Made by a program: the position numbers and the translations under genes. From Miscanthus floridulus (Eukaryota; Streptophyta; Magnoliopsida; Poales; Poaceae), in assembly GCF_019320115.1 (NCBI RefSeq), contig NC_089584.1, forward strand, positions 104,213,111 to 104,277,110: a stretch of 64,000 nucleotides of DNA, in the 5' to 3' direction. Of this stretch, positions 45,435-56,582 are shown one piece after another (position 1 is the stretch's first letter; each line of letters starts with the position of its first letter). The notes below the pieces were generated by a model. The model searched no databases, was not told the DNA's origin, and worked only from the letters and a program-made list of their open reading frames with translations.

Positions 45435-45890
45435 GACCACTGGAAGATGTACTTTGACGGATCACTCAAACTAGGCGGGGCTGGTGTAGGCGTTCTCCTC
45501 ATTTCTCTAGAAGGAAAACAACTCAAGTACGTCCTTCAGATATTATGGCAAGCGACAAATAACGAAGCAGAATATGAAGCCCTCATCCACGGGTTATGAG
45601 TGGCAATTACTCTCGAAATAAAGAGATTACTCGTATACGGCGATTTAGCAGTAGTCATCAACCAAGTCAACAAAGATTGGGATTGCACCAAAGAAAACAT
45701 GAGTGCTTACTATGCTGAAATACGGAAACTTGAAAAACATTTTCAAGGATTAGAAATTCTACACGTCCTGTGCGATTCCAACATTGCAGCAGATGTCCTC
45801 GCCAAGCTTGGATCAGATAGAGCAAAGGTTCCACCCGGCGTATTCATAGAAGAGCTATCAGTTCCCTCTATCAAACAACTCGGTGAAACA
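45435..45890 (+). pseudogene. pol: D second (archaeal-type) RNase H
   Basis: M-Y-F-D-G-S near 45,446 followed by N-N-E-A-E-Y-E-A near 45,560 and a late A-D-x-L-A-K motif near 45,790 make a second RNase H, present in Tat elements in addition to the ordinary one. A TGA at 45,597 splits it; it reads as a CpG-type change of an Arg codon. Confidence 0.85.
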
Positions 45891-47180
45891 ACCCATGAAA
45901 TTCAGGCTAAAGGAGTTCAGATCTTGGTAATCAACACTTCATGGAGCCAAGTTTTCATCGACTACATCAAAGAAAATAAATTGCCAGCAGATAAAGCAGA
46001 AGCCACCCAAGTTGTTCGCAGAAGCAAAAACTACGTTCTAGTAGGAGATAGACTTTACAGAAGAGCAGCATCATCAGGAGTACTCCTAAAATGTGTCTCA
46101 TTTGAAGAAGGAAAAGAGATCCTAGACGAAATACACTCAGGTTGCTGTGGAAATCATGCCGCTTCAAGAACACTAGTTGGCAAAGCATTTCACACTGGAT
46201 TCTACTAGCCAACCGCTTTGAAAGATGCAGAAGAACTTGTCAGAAAATGCAAAGGTTGCCAAATGTTTGCAAGACAAGCCTATGTGCCAGCTCATAATCT
46301 TATCTGCATCCCACCCGCTTGGCCTTTTTCCTGCTAGGGGCTGGATCAAGTAGGACCTCTAAAGAAAGCAAAAGGCGGCTTCGAGTACATCTTTGTAGCA
46401 ATCGACAAGTTCACCAAGTGGATTGAATACAAACCACTCGCAAAATACAGTGCAGCAAAAGCAATCGAGTTCATCCAAGACATTATACACTGCTTCGGGA
46501 TGCCCAATCGAATCATCATAGATCTAGGTTCCCCCTTCACGGCTACAGAATTCAAAAGCTAGGCACAAGACTGTGGTTTCAGTATAGACTACGCGTCTGT
46601 TGCACATCTAGAAGCCAACGGACAAGTAGAAAGGGCTAATGGACTCATACTAGCCGGATTAAAACCAAGATTATACGAAGAACTAGTGGACTATGGAGCC
46701 AAGTGGATTGAAGAATTGTCTAAAGCAGTATGGGGGCTATGAACTCAAATGAGTAGAGCAACAGGCTACTCACCCTTCTTCCTAGTTTACGGGACAGAGG
46801 CCGTACTACCTGCCGACTTGATCTGGACATCACCAAAGATAGAACAATACGATGAAGGAGAAGCAGAACACACAAGAAGATTAGAACTCGATAGCTCAGA
46901 AGAAGTCAGAATAAATGCTACCCTCCAATCAGCCAGATACCTACAAGGTTTAAGACGACACTACAACAAGAGTACCCATCCTCGATCATTACAAGTCAGA
47001 GACTTAGTGCTAAGAAGGATACAAAAGACTGATGGACGACATAAGCTACTCAGTCCATGGGAAGGTCCATTCATTGTCACAAAAGTCACCGAACCAGGCA
47101 CATACAAGTTAATAACCGAAGATGGAAGAGAAATCAGCAATACATGGCACATCAGCCAGCTAAGAAGATTCTACGCGTAA
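45891..47180 (+). pseudogene. pol: D integrase
   Basis: Zinc finger with H-x3-C...C-x2-C pattern at about 46,135-46,265, catalytic core with the acidic residues still visible (G-L-D-Q near 46,340, I-I-D-L-G near 46,515, the Glu of Q-V-E-R near 46,625), then the G-P-F-I-V-x-K C-terminal module near 47,067. Stops at 46,206, 46,335, 46,559 and 46,739 break it. No chromodomain follows, as expected for Tat. Stop at 47,178. Confidence 0.88.
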
Positions 47181-47350
47181 AAACAATCAAGAGAAAATGG
47201 ATATGCAAGTCACAAGGGACCAACATTCACAATCGATGAAGGACAATATTCTTTGACAACATATGTATTAGTTTATATTCATGATCAATAAAGATGATAT
47301 TCATCCACAGCATCTTTTGTCATGACTTTCAACGAGTTGTTGTAACGAAA

Positions 47351-47787
47351 CAAAAAGCAAAATGGCTGAAAACATGCCTGAGCATCCCGGCCAAGAGCAA
47401 AATAGCTGAAAAGACGCTTGAGCCCGCCGATGAGGGTAGCTAAAAGCTAACATCCAAAACAAAAAGCAAAAGGGCTGAAAACATGCCTGAGCATCCCGGC
47501 CGAGAGCAAAATAGCTGAAAAGACGCTTGAGCCCGCCGATGAGGGTAGCTAAAAGCTAACACCCAAAACAAAAAGTAAAAGGGCTGAAAACATGCCTGAG
47601 CATCCCGACCGAGAGCAAAATAGCTGAAAAGACGCTTGAGCCCACCGATGAGGGTAGCTAAAAGCTAAGACCCGAAACAAGAAGCAAGATGGCTGAAAAC
47701 ATGCCTGAGCATCCCGGCCGAGAGCAAAATAGCTGAAAAGATGCTTGAACCCGCCGATGAGGGTAGCTAAAAACTAACACCCAAAAC
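47351..47787 (+). repeat. D 3' tandem repeat, four copies of 109 bp
   Basis: Units begin near 47,351, 47,460, 47,569 and 47,678 with (C)AAAAAGCAAAA-GGCTGAAA and contain CATGCCTGAGCATCCCGGCC and GAGGGTAGCTAAAA. They differ at few positions. They sit just downstream of pol. Confidence 0.92.
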
Positions 47788-48280
47788 TAGTCGACCAAAA
47801 TTAAGCTTAAAAAGACCCTCCAGCTCTTCGTTTCGAAAAGCAAGAGGTTCGGGGGCTACATCCAGATAGGAATACTCTACATCCAGATAGGAATACTCTT
47901 TTCCTCAGAAAAGCACAAGCGCCACTCAAGAAAGCACTCGGATGCCGAAGTTTGTCAAGGCAACATTCAATGCCAAGTCGTTTTACATAGCGCAGACGAA
48001 AGGTTGTCAACGCAAAGATCTACATCTAACAAGTCTGCCGAAGTTTGCCAAGCGCGGACAAGGTACTCGGCGGATCACAAAAGAGGAAGAAGAGAAAAGT
48101 ACTCGACAAATCGAGGGATCTCATCAGGATAACACACAGAGTTGAGCAGAGACGAAAATAGGACAAAGTACTCAACAAGTCAAGTAAATCCGACCACACC
48201 CGGGCAAAGAATACATCAACGAAAATAAAGAATCTTCATTTTAAGAGGAGTGTAATATTACAAGAGGCTGATCAATTGGA
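47788..48280. other. D spacer between tandem repeats and antisense gene
   Basis: No gene seen. It includes a doubled CTACATCCAGATAGGAATAC (47,857 and 47,878) and one copy of the GCAAGAGGTTCGGGGGCTAC phrase (47,840) that recurs before the 3' LTR. Confidence 0.45.
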
Positions 48281-51200
48281 TCAGGCATTGTCATCAGGAA
48301 GGGAAATATCAATGTTAAGATTATCTACAACCCTACTGGCTAAACCTTCGACCTCAGACTCCATCCTCTCAACAGCATCAAGGTATTCTTGGCTATCAGC
48401 TTCCTCCGCTATCTTAGACAGAGGCGCCTCTGGAGCAAGGACCTGGACCTGGGCCAGCACATTCTTGGTACATACTTGAGCGCACTTCTTTGCGAACTCT
48501 TGGAAACGAGTCGGAATCCAAGGAATGAACTGAGCCCAAGATTGCCCGTCATCCGCTGGAGTCCGGAGAACATCAGCTACTAAACGAAAAGATTTCCACA
48601 AAACGTTCCAATTTTTAGTAGCCGTCGCCAGTTTCCCAGACAAGCCTTCAATAGTTTTTTGGGCCTGCACAAGATCTCTGTCAGCTCCATGCCTAATCAG
48701 CTTAGCAAGGGTGAGTTCTTCCTCAGCACGAGTAATTACCTCCTCAGCCTTGTTATGATTGGAGCGGACAAGAGCCTTCATTTCATCGATACTCTCCGAG
48801 AGCTTTTGCTTCTCAACTCGGAGAACTAGACAAGACACCCAAGAACAAGTCAAAAAAAAGAAGTCAAAATACAAGAAGAAATAGGCAGAACCCGCGGCAC
48901 CTTTGCATTCATTCTTCGTAGACTCCACCGCGGCATCTCTCTGCTTCTCTGTCTCCACTACCCGGGCGCGAAGGGTCTTCTCCTCCTTTTGGTGCATTTG
49001 ACGCTCTGTCTCCAACTCAGCCCGAAGAAGGTCGAGATCGGCTTTCAGAGCGTCCACCTCAGAAGACAACTTTCTCTCATTTTCAGATGAGAAAAAGAAG
49101 CCAGAATAATCACGAGAAAAAGACTAAGCAAAAAGAGGCAAAGAGAAACAAGGCGTAAGGACAGAAGAAAAACAAGCACGCAAAAAAGGAGTGGCAGTAA
49201 AACCTACCTGGAGCTTTTCACCAAAAGAAGTCACGAGGGTCGACAAGCTCCCCCAGGCTGTGGTCAGCTCCGATAACCGATGGGTGGCGTCGAACTATTG
49301 CACCACGTCACCGGAAAAAGAGGGACCGTCGGAAACAAGAGAAGGGGAAGGAGAGGCCAGCTGGGGCGAAGAAGGAGCAACCAAAGCAACCTCTAGGGAA
49401 GCCAGAACCAAACCCTCGGAAGGACCCGGCACGACGGCCATAGTCACCTCCGGAGCAGCCAAGTCCGCAACTTTGCCAGGTAGCTCCGAAGCCCCCATAG
49501 CAACTTCATCAATAGAATGTTGTGAGTCCTGAGGCTCGGAACTCGTTGGCATGGCGGGAGGCAGAGAAGAAGTCGATGAAGAAACAAGAGAAGACGAAAC
49601 ACTAAAAAATGATAAAAGGAAGCACCGATAAGAACCAAAAGAAGGAAGATAGAAGCCAAAAAAGATAAAAGCCAGAATCTACTCACCCAACCACTTTCTT
49701 CTTTGTGAAGCCAAAAGAAGGCCTCGCAGGGGGAACCACGATGGTGAAAACGTCCCCGCCACCCGGCGACAGGAGCGGGGTAACCGACAACGGAGCCGCG
49801 GAAGAAGCCGAGGCTAGAGCCATGAAAGAACTCTGCACTAGAGGAGCGGTAGAGCTCGGTACGGGGGCCACCAAAGAACTCGACACCGGAGCTTCAGAAG
49901 AAGTCGGCACGGGAGCCCTAGAAGAACTCATACGCGACGTTCGATTACTTCAAAAGGTTCAAGACTAAAAGTTAAAACAAAGAAGAGAGATTCAATGCAA
50001 CAGGAATATGAAAACAACTCACCGCCGCATGATGAGGGGTACTTCGTCATCCTCCTCTCCCTCAGCCAAGGAAACCAGAGCACCTGCTGAAAAAAGAATA
50101 AAAAGTACTCGGTTCAAGAGAGAAACAGGAAAACAAAGGAACAAAGAGTAATAAATGTGCTCACCTAAGAGCATGCTAGCAACAACTGGAGTACCTGAGG
50201 AAGTACTTGGTTTGCGAGGCTTCTTGGAGACAGGTAGGCCAGATGAAGACCCATCCGTTCGCCCCCTCTTTGAGACACTGCGAGGACCGCGAGGGACTAG
50301 ACGAGGAACATATTCTTCATATACATCAACATATCCGGAAGAAACCCCAGGAAGGGCTATAGAGGTTTGGGACTTACTAATTGCAGAAGTTCCAGCTAGA
50401 TGATCCCCAGTCTCTGCCACGGTAGGGAGAACATCAAGGGGGATCAGGTCAACAAAGTTTCGCCCAAGCTCCTACGAAAAAGGATAAAACAGCAAGACAA
50501 GGAAAAGCTAAGCAAAAATGGATGCAGCAAGAGTACATAAAGTACTCAAACAAAAAGATAGACAACTCACAGTTGGGGGCGGGTTGTTGGCTAAGAACTC
50601 AGAGACAGCAGGAGGAATGACACTCACTCCTTTCAGCATCTTCTGGAGACGCTCGAGTACCTCCTCACCGGTCAGCTCAAGAGCTGGGACCATGCGTGAA
50701 GGATCCTCGGCCCCAGAATACTCAAAGCCAAGATGCTCCCGCTCTTTCAAAGGCTAAACCCAGCGATGAAGAAAGCTCGAAACAATACCGAAGTCGGTCA
50801 AACCCTGCTGTTTCAGCATGCTAATCCTATCAAGGAGTGGCTAGATCACTTGAATCTCAACAGGTGACTCAAGCTTCTTGTCCCATCGGTCATTCACCAT
50901 AGGACCAGATCCAGAGTGGATGACGAGGGAAGGGATCAAATTGGCAGCGTAAAACCACTCGACATGCCAATCTTTTACAGAATCGACCAGGTCATAGTCA
51001 AAAAACTTAATCTTGAGACCCTGGCAAAACTGAATCCCGCAACCGCCAAGAACGCTGGTTTCTTCACGGCGGGGTTGAGGTTTTAGACGAAAGAAAAAGC
51101 AAAAAAGAGATAGAGAAGGAGGGATTCCAAGGAAAGATGAATGAAAACATAAAGATGGAGAACAGCATTGGGAGTTAGATGTTTCAGACTAACCCCAAAA

Positions 51201-51520
51201 TAACCAAGAAACTAATGAAGGAAGGCGGAAGCAGGAAGGCAAAGTCCGGTGCGGACAAAAGAAACGAAGAGGACAATCTCACCAGGACCCGGAGCTGGAA
51301 CCCGATGCTCGCCTGGAACTCTCCATTCAGCAATGACTTTGCTTTGGATCAAGCCATCGCTAACGAGCTCGCGCAGCTAGTCTTCATTTGTTGTTAGAGC
51401 TGGCCAAACCTTCTGAGCAGCCCTCATGGCCACGAACTCCTGGTTTTCGATCAAAGAAAGGGATGACTCCTCCTCCACGAAGGTCGCCTAAGACTTGCTT
51501 GTGGTTTTCTTCTTTCCCAT
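48281..51520 (-). pseudogene. D antisense gene with introns: Transposase_28-like start, coiled-coil end
   Basis: The ATG is at 51,518-51,520 (M-G-K-K-K). The first exon holds a domain like that of C: P-A-P-G-P-G-E-I-V-L-F then L-x-P-N-A-x-L-H-L, at about 51,130-51,330, with a TAG at codon 11. Further exon-like blocks read leftward: 50,508-50,750, 50,019-50,420 (basic, K-K-P-R-K), 49,683-49,931 and 49,295-49,552 (Ser/Pro/Val/Ala-rich), and 48,281-49,069, a 262-codon Glu/Lys/Leu-rich coiled coil. Short blocks between them look like introns. It lies antisense to gag-pol. The product is unknown; a nuclear protein with a coiled coil is a guess from composition. Confidence 0.72.
48826..48900 (-). 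other. Predicted intron in D antisense gene (75 bp)
   Basis: On the - strand the donor AAAG|GTGCCG and the acceptor TTGTCTAG|TTCTCC bound a T-rich stretch that encodes an implausible F-F-L-Y-F-D-F-F-F run if retained. Removal joins Lys-Val-Leu-Arg in frame, within the coiled coil. Its length is a multiple of three and it has no stop. Confidence 0.65.
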
Positions 51521-51605
51521 GAACTAGCGGAAGCAAAAAGGCACTGGGGAAGATGAAGCTAGGATGGTGGTGCTCGGGTGACGGTGACGATGACGGCGAC
51601 GGATT

Positions 51606-51680
51606 TCTAAAAGCTAGGGTTTAAAGGCAGGAGCTGAGCAGCAAAGGAAAGGAAGATGAAAGGTCTTTAAATAGATTTTT
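51606..51680 (-). promoter_or_regulatory. D antisense-gene TATA-like box and telobox
   Basis: On the - strand CTATTTAAAG at about 51,666-51,675 precedes TTTAAACCCTAG (51,614-51,625), about 100-150 bp before the ATG. The order TATA then AAACCCTA-type motif is the same as in B and C, although the flanks are unrelated. Confidence 0.55.
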
Positions 51681-53815
51681 TAGTAATAAAAATGGCCCAC
51701 TAGGCCCATTAAAACACAATGTGAGAACGCAACGGTCCATTTACCGACGCAGCTAAAACGACGAAGGGCACGAATCCACACAACGGTACAAACCAGCGGG
51801 CAGATTTCAGACTTATCCATCCAGCACCACGGCAGGGTTATCAGATCGCTACAAGAACAACTCGTCAAACCAAGAAGAAAGAAAGGGCTACCTTGCAAGG
51901 AACAAAGGAACCCGGTTATTGAAAAAAGAAACTAGGTAATCTCATGAACGACAGGGATCATAGCAGAAAAGTAAAAGACAACTCAGAAGACAAGATTCGT
52001 TACATTACAAGCGACTTCAAAAGTAGAAGATTACAAATCTTACAAGACCCAACGAACTCGGCACCACGAAAAGCAAAGTAGCAAAGAGGAACACGGACAC
52101 AGCTAGGCTCTGGAATGACTATGTGTCCCAAATTGCTACTCAGAAGGACAAACCGCCATCAGCTACACTGTTTTCTTCAAAGGACGGACGCAGTGCATCC
52201 AAGGTGGAAATCAGTAGCACGACAAGACAACATGGAGCAGAGAAGGCCGGCGGGCATCTGTCTACCCAAGACCAATGTGATGCTAGATATGATGTTGATC
52301 TGCACCGGACAGTCTCAGGACAGGCGATAAGGATCAACCCAGAACTGCTCGATGAAGAAACGAAGCCCACATCACAAGACTTCCTCCAACTACCGCCACG
52401 TACATCCTGGCACAATGTTGTCACGGGATTAGCCTACCTCTAATCCCTATCACAAGACTTCCTCCAGCTACGACAAGACACATAGGAACTACAAAATATG
52501 CCTGGGGGCTGCTCTACTTCACAAACTACCATGTTCATGACCACGAAGGTTTCAACAGAATGTCCAATGGATGAAAACAAGCACTTCGGGACAGTATTTA
52601 TAGACCAAAGGAGCGGCGCACATGGACTAGGAGTACCAACAAAATAAGCCTAACAAAGGACATAGTGAAAAGACAGGACTCAATAATGGATGACTCAGGC
52701 GAGAGGAAACAGTACTCGAAGACGGGCATATTCGGAAGAATATACCAGCGCAGTACAACCCGTGAACAAAAGGCATTTACACTCAACCACCACCATACAA
52801 CTACATCTGACAATAGCAGACTATCAAAGAATACGCCAAGACCTCGCATCCGAGTTCTTCCTGAACAAAACAACATGGATATACGCTCGGGGGCTCGGCC
52901 AGCATCATAGCTTAATCAACACTAAGCTAGGGAGCTCGGCCTTCATTTCAACTACTCCCGGAGGCTCGGAACCAAAGACAAAGGACCAAGAATACAAGAA
53001 ACTCAAGACTACAATGACGATGACACATCAAGACTCTTCATCCGACTTCTTTTCTAAAGAGAAGAACTCAGAGAAAGCACGGGGCTGCGGGATACATAGC
53101 CCCAGAATTTTTTGAAGACAAGAATCTGGACCCTCCAACTTTTGCAAGCAAAAGCAAGAGGCTCAGGGGCTACACTCAGTGAGTGCAATTGTTACAAAAA
53201 ATTGCACCCACCCAAAAAGAACTTGAACATAAGCTAAGAGGCTGCATGCCACGAAACTACTCGGATGATGGTTTAATCCAAGACTAAAGGGCCGCTTCGG
53301 AAAGATGCCGCAAAACTACTCGAATGATGACATAATCCAAGTCTCGGGGACTACTTCAGAACACAAATTTTCAAACAACATAAAGGATCAAGACCCTCCA
53401 ACTTTTTGTTCCAAATAGCAAGAGGCTCGGGGGCTACACTCAGTGAGTGCACTTTTTCTTCGAAAAAGTGCACGTCACCAAAAGACTTCCTCAACGCAGA
53501 CCACTTCAAGACATTACGACAAAAAGAACCCAGAACGAGCCATATTCGAGTTCTTTTTGATAAAACTTCAACGAACAATCAGAGCAACTTCAAGACAAGA
53601 TCCTCCAGCTCCTTGTTCCAAATAGCAAGAGGCTCGGGGGCTACAACCAGATGGATGTACTTTTTCTTCAAAAAGCACTCACCACTCGAAGATCCCAAGA
53701 AGCGCTACAAGGTTTCACTCTAGAAAGCACTCGGATGACATTTTGTTCCTACTCAACAAGACTTGAAGGAGCAAAGCGAGACTTTCAGAGCTCAACCATG
53801 AAGTGCTCGGGGGCT
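51681..53815. repeat. D 3' region with repeated polypurine-like phrases and hairpins
   Basis: No supportable gene; the ORFs at 52,123-53,115 have no recognised features. A phrase AGCAAGAGGCTCGGGGGCTA recurs near 53,148, 53,417 and 53,625. Each is followed after about 20 bp by an inverted repeat; the cleanest is GTGCACTTTTTC-TTCG-AAAAAGTGCAC at about 53,446-53,472. The last G-rich phrase, GTGCTCGGGGGCT at 53,803-53,815, is the polypurine tract before the 3' LTR. Confidence 0.7.
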
Positions 53816-54213
53816 TGTCGATGCGGGACCCATAGGATACCCCACAAGGGAGAGAGAAGATCTAGTCCAACTAGGATTCTTCCCATATAATCTTAGTAGT
53901 AGAACTATTAAGTAATCCTACTAAGAAATCTCATTGTAAACCAACTAGGACTCTGGCCTCCTGAATATATAAAGGAGGGTAGGGCTCTTGAGAGAAGAGG
54001 ACGATAATTGTACAACACAACATATCACAATCAATCCAACGCAAAGGCTAACGCCGACTGGACGTAAGGTTATTACTCGATCTACGATCGAGGGCCTAAA
54101 CCAGGATAAATCGACTGTCTCTTGCGTTAACCATCGAGTTCAGCATACGCCGAAGCCCGAACATACTGCCCCGGGTACCCCCGTGGCAGGCTATCGGTGG
54201 TGAAACATCGATA
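53816..54213 (+). repeat. D 3' LTR
   Basis: 398 bp from TGTCGATGCGGG to CATCGATA, with a TATATAAAGG box near 53,966. The final CA is TA here, while the start is intact; the 5' copy shows the opposite pattern. Confidence 0.95.
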
Positions 54214-54218
54214 GGCGC

Positions 54219-54334
54219 CTCATTGAAGAGGCCCCGGAGTCATGGAAGTGGGGCGTCCTGACCAAGGAGAAGAAGCATATCACTAATCTTCTCGCTAGCC
54301 TCCATACTCTGAAGGACCAGGGCATGAAGGGGTC
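54219..54334 (+). pseudogene. C antisense gene, middle fragment between D and E
   Basis: Directly after the D duplication the frame reads E-E-A-P-E-S-W-K-W-G and a Leu/Lys-rich stretch up to M-K-G. It is continued after E at 57,778 with S-G-I-I-G-A-Y-H-A-R-R. This proves that E and D both entered the same gene. Confidence 0.7.
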
Positions 54335-55867
54335 TGATGAGGACATGGCACCTTCGGATACGAATAATAACTATAAGGTGCACTCGTTCCTACATTTGCA
54401 TAGTGGCTTTGGTTATAATTCACTTGGTTCCACATGTACATGTCACTATTTGACTGTAGGTTCAAATGTGTTTCATAATGGAAGTTCATCAAAGTTGAAC
54501 TTTTGGTTCGTCGGCAGCCCAACAGTGCCTCATTGGGAAGGCCATAACTCATCCATCCGGAGTGCGATCGAGGTCAATGAGCACTTGATAGAAAGCTTGT
54601 TTGATAAGCTTTCAAATAGATCTAGTTCCATCTCAATATCATGTCAGCAAGGCCTCCAAATCACCAATATATTCTGTCGCTATTTCTGGCGGGAGCTACA
54701 CTGTTGTCATGGGCTTGTTATTCATCCTTGGGACCCTGGCCCAAGTGGAAGCACACCCCAAGGACTTGGAGAACCCACCAAGAAAGTCCTTGGACGTCCT
54801 CCTCCTTGGCCACCACCTTAGGAGGCCAGCAAGGACGTCCAAGCCAAGCCAGAGGCCCAGTCCAATCCGAGTTCGAGTCTGCCTCGGCCATCAGGACCAG
54901 TCTACAATAAAACGGATGCTCAGGACGCATCCAAACTCCGTTTTCGATGATCCACATATGGATGGAAAGATAATTTGATAAGGAAGCCAATCCAAGTGGT
55001 TTCACATCAAAAGCTCTTCGGAATCAATGGGAATCGTTGAAACAAGTCAGCATTCAGAATCTGTTAGGGTGCTGCGACACCTTCTTTTGGGCCGTTGGGC
55101 CTTGTAACGTGTTGGGACACCTTTAGGACGTGAAGATGGATCCTTGGACGTCCCTTAGGCTATATAATCAGTAGCCACCACCTACATTAGGTTTTGGGTT
55201 TTGTTTTAGATCAATCTGTCATTGAACAGTCGCCATTATTGGTTTGCAAGACCCCAACTTCGAGTGCTTATCATTCATCTGCAATTGTCACTTTAATTGA
55301 GTTGCTTTTTATCTTGTTCTTGCTTGTATTCTTCGATTCGCAGTAGGGATTAGCCTTCTTGGTGGGGTCAACCGGATTGTGACACAGTTGATAACCAGAG
55401 GAGACGTGGTGCTAAGGTTGCAGGGTTTGGGTCTTTGTGATCTGAAGCCGGATCGGTGTGTCGCTCTCCGAACAAATCATTATTTATCTTGAACCTGATG
55501 GAAGATCGGGACCCTAGCCACCACCTACATTAGGTTTTGGGTTTTGTTTTAGATCAATCTGTCATTGAACAGTCGCCATTATCGGTTTGCAAGACCCCAA
55601 CTTTGAGTGCTTAATCATTCATCTGCAATTGTCACTTTAATTGAGTTGCTTTTTATCTTGTTCTTGCTTATGTTCTTCGATTCGCAGCAGGGATTAGCCT
55701 TCTTGGCGAGGTCAACCAGATTGTGACATGGTTGATAACCAGAGGAGACATGGTGCTAAGGTTGCAGGGTTTGGGTCTTTGCGATCTGAAGCCGGATCGG
55801 TGTGTCACTCTCTGAACAAATCGTTGTTTATCTTGAACCTGACGGAAGATCGAGACCCTCGTCTCCA
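54335..55867 (+). repeat. E left LTR (1,533 bp, with internal duplication)
   Basis: TGATGAGGAC to CGTCTCCA. TATA box GCTATATAATC near 55,159. Positions 55,173-55,515 and 55,516-55,858 are tandem copies of a 343-bp U5-side segment starting AGCCACCACC. Without one copy the LTR is 1,190 bp, the length of the right LTR. Its 165-codon ORF is mirrored in the right arm and is not supported as a gene. Confidence 0.88.
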
Positions 55868-55872
55868 TTAAG

Positions 55873-56179
55873 TACATGGAGTGGGAAATTGCCATCGACA
55901 ACATATTTGCTACTCGCTTTATGTGTCCAAGGAGGAAGGTAAAAAATACAGCTAGTGTTTTGTGACATTCTGCTTTATCTTGGTGGGAGTCTTTAGATCC
56001 TTCTGATAAACCTCAAACTTGGAATGATATGAAACTTCTAATGTGAGAAACCTTTGTTAATCCACCTCCTGTTTTGATTTCATATGATGAGGTGCACCAT
56101 TTGGAGGAAGAATCTGTTGTTATTCCTCTTTCTATGACTAACCTTCTGCAGGATAATATCCATAAGCGAGAGGATGACA
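55873..56179 (+). pseudogene. gag: E gag fragment
   Basis: A frame starting Y-M-E-W-E-I-A-I-D-N-I-F shows A-L-S-W-W-E-S-L and T-W-N-D-M-K-L-L-M, the Ty3-type retrotransposon gag core. Two TGA stops lie at CGA-like Arg positions. It begins abruptly five bases after the left LTR, without primer site or gag start, so the leader is deleted on this side. Confidence 0.75.
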
Positions 56180-56400
56180 TGGGAGAACGGGGGTCCCGAT
56201 CTTCTGTCAGGTGATGGTAACTATCGTTGTGGCGGAGAATGACACACCAATCCGGCTTCAGATCAAAAGATCAAACCCTGTAATCCTAGCACCACAGCTC
56301 CTCTGGTTATCAACCAAGTCACGGACCAGGTTGACCTCACCAAGAAGGCTAATCCCTGCCTGCATAATGAAGAACACAATCTAAACCAGCAACAAGACTT
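56180..56400 (-). repeat. E internal third LTR end, diverged
   Basis: On the - strand this ends CGGGACCCCCGTTCTCCCA and aligns with the last 200 bp of the E LTRs (shared GATTAGCCTTCTTGG, GATAACCAGAGGAG, GATCTGAAGCCGGAT), but with many differences. It is a related subfamily LTR end in the same orientation as the right arm. Confidence 0.65.
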
Positions 56401-56564
56401 TGACCTAGGACACAAACTCAACAAAACAGACTCTGAAACTAAAATATGCAAAGGCTATGGCGCGGAAGGTTCTAGGACAGGAAAAACAAGTATGGCACTG
56501 GACTATAGGACGAATGCGAAACTCTCAAACCAGGGAATAAAAGTGAACCTGACGGTATACCTTA

Positions 56565-56577
56565 GCTCTGAATACCA
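56565..56577 (-). other. E primer binding site (tRNA-Met-like)
   Basis: On the - strand TGGTATTCAGAGC follows the right LTR end after five bases. It matches the initiator tRNA-Met complement with one inserted base. It fixes the - strand as the sense direction of the right arm. Confidence 0.75.
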
Positions 56578-56582
56578 CTTAA

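Larger units (their letters stand above)
40537..54213 (+). mobile_element. D: Ty3/gypsy Tat-type element, complete, inserted in the C antisense gene
   Basis: LTRs of 398 bp each (40,537-40,934 and 53,816-54,213), flanked by perfect GGCGC duplications (40,532-40,536 and 54,214-54,218). Counting by eye gives about 20 differences between the LTRs, about 5%, mostly transitions. The gag-pol frame on the + strand ends at 47,180. A 6.6-kb 3' region has tandem repeats and an intron-bearing antisense gene. This is the best preserved Tat element here. Confidence 0.95.

Noticed and set aside
54324..54821. 165-codon ORF in the left arm of E and its mirror at 57,418-57,786
   Set aside because: It lies in LTR sequence, starts before the element border, and is duplicated only because the arms are inverted copies.
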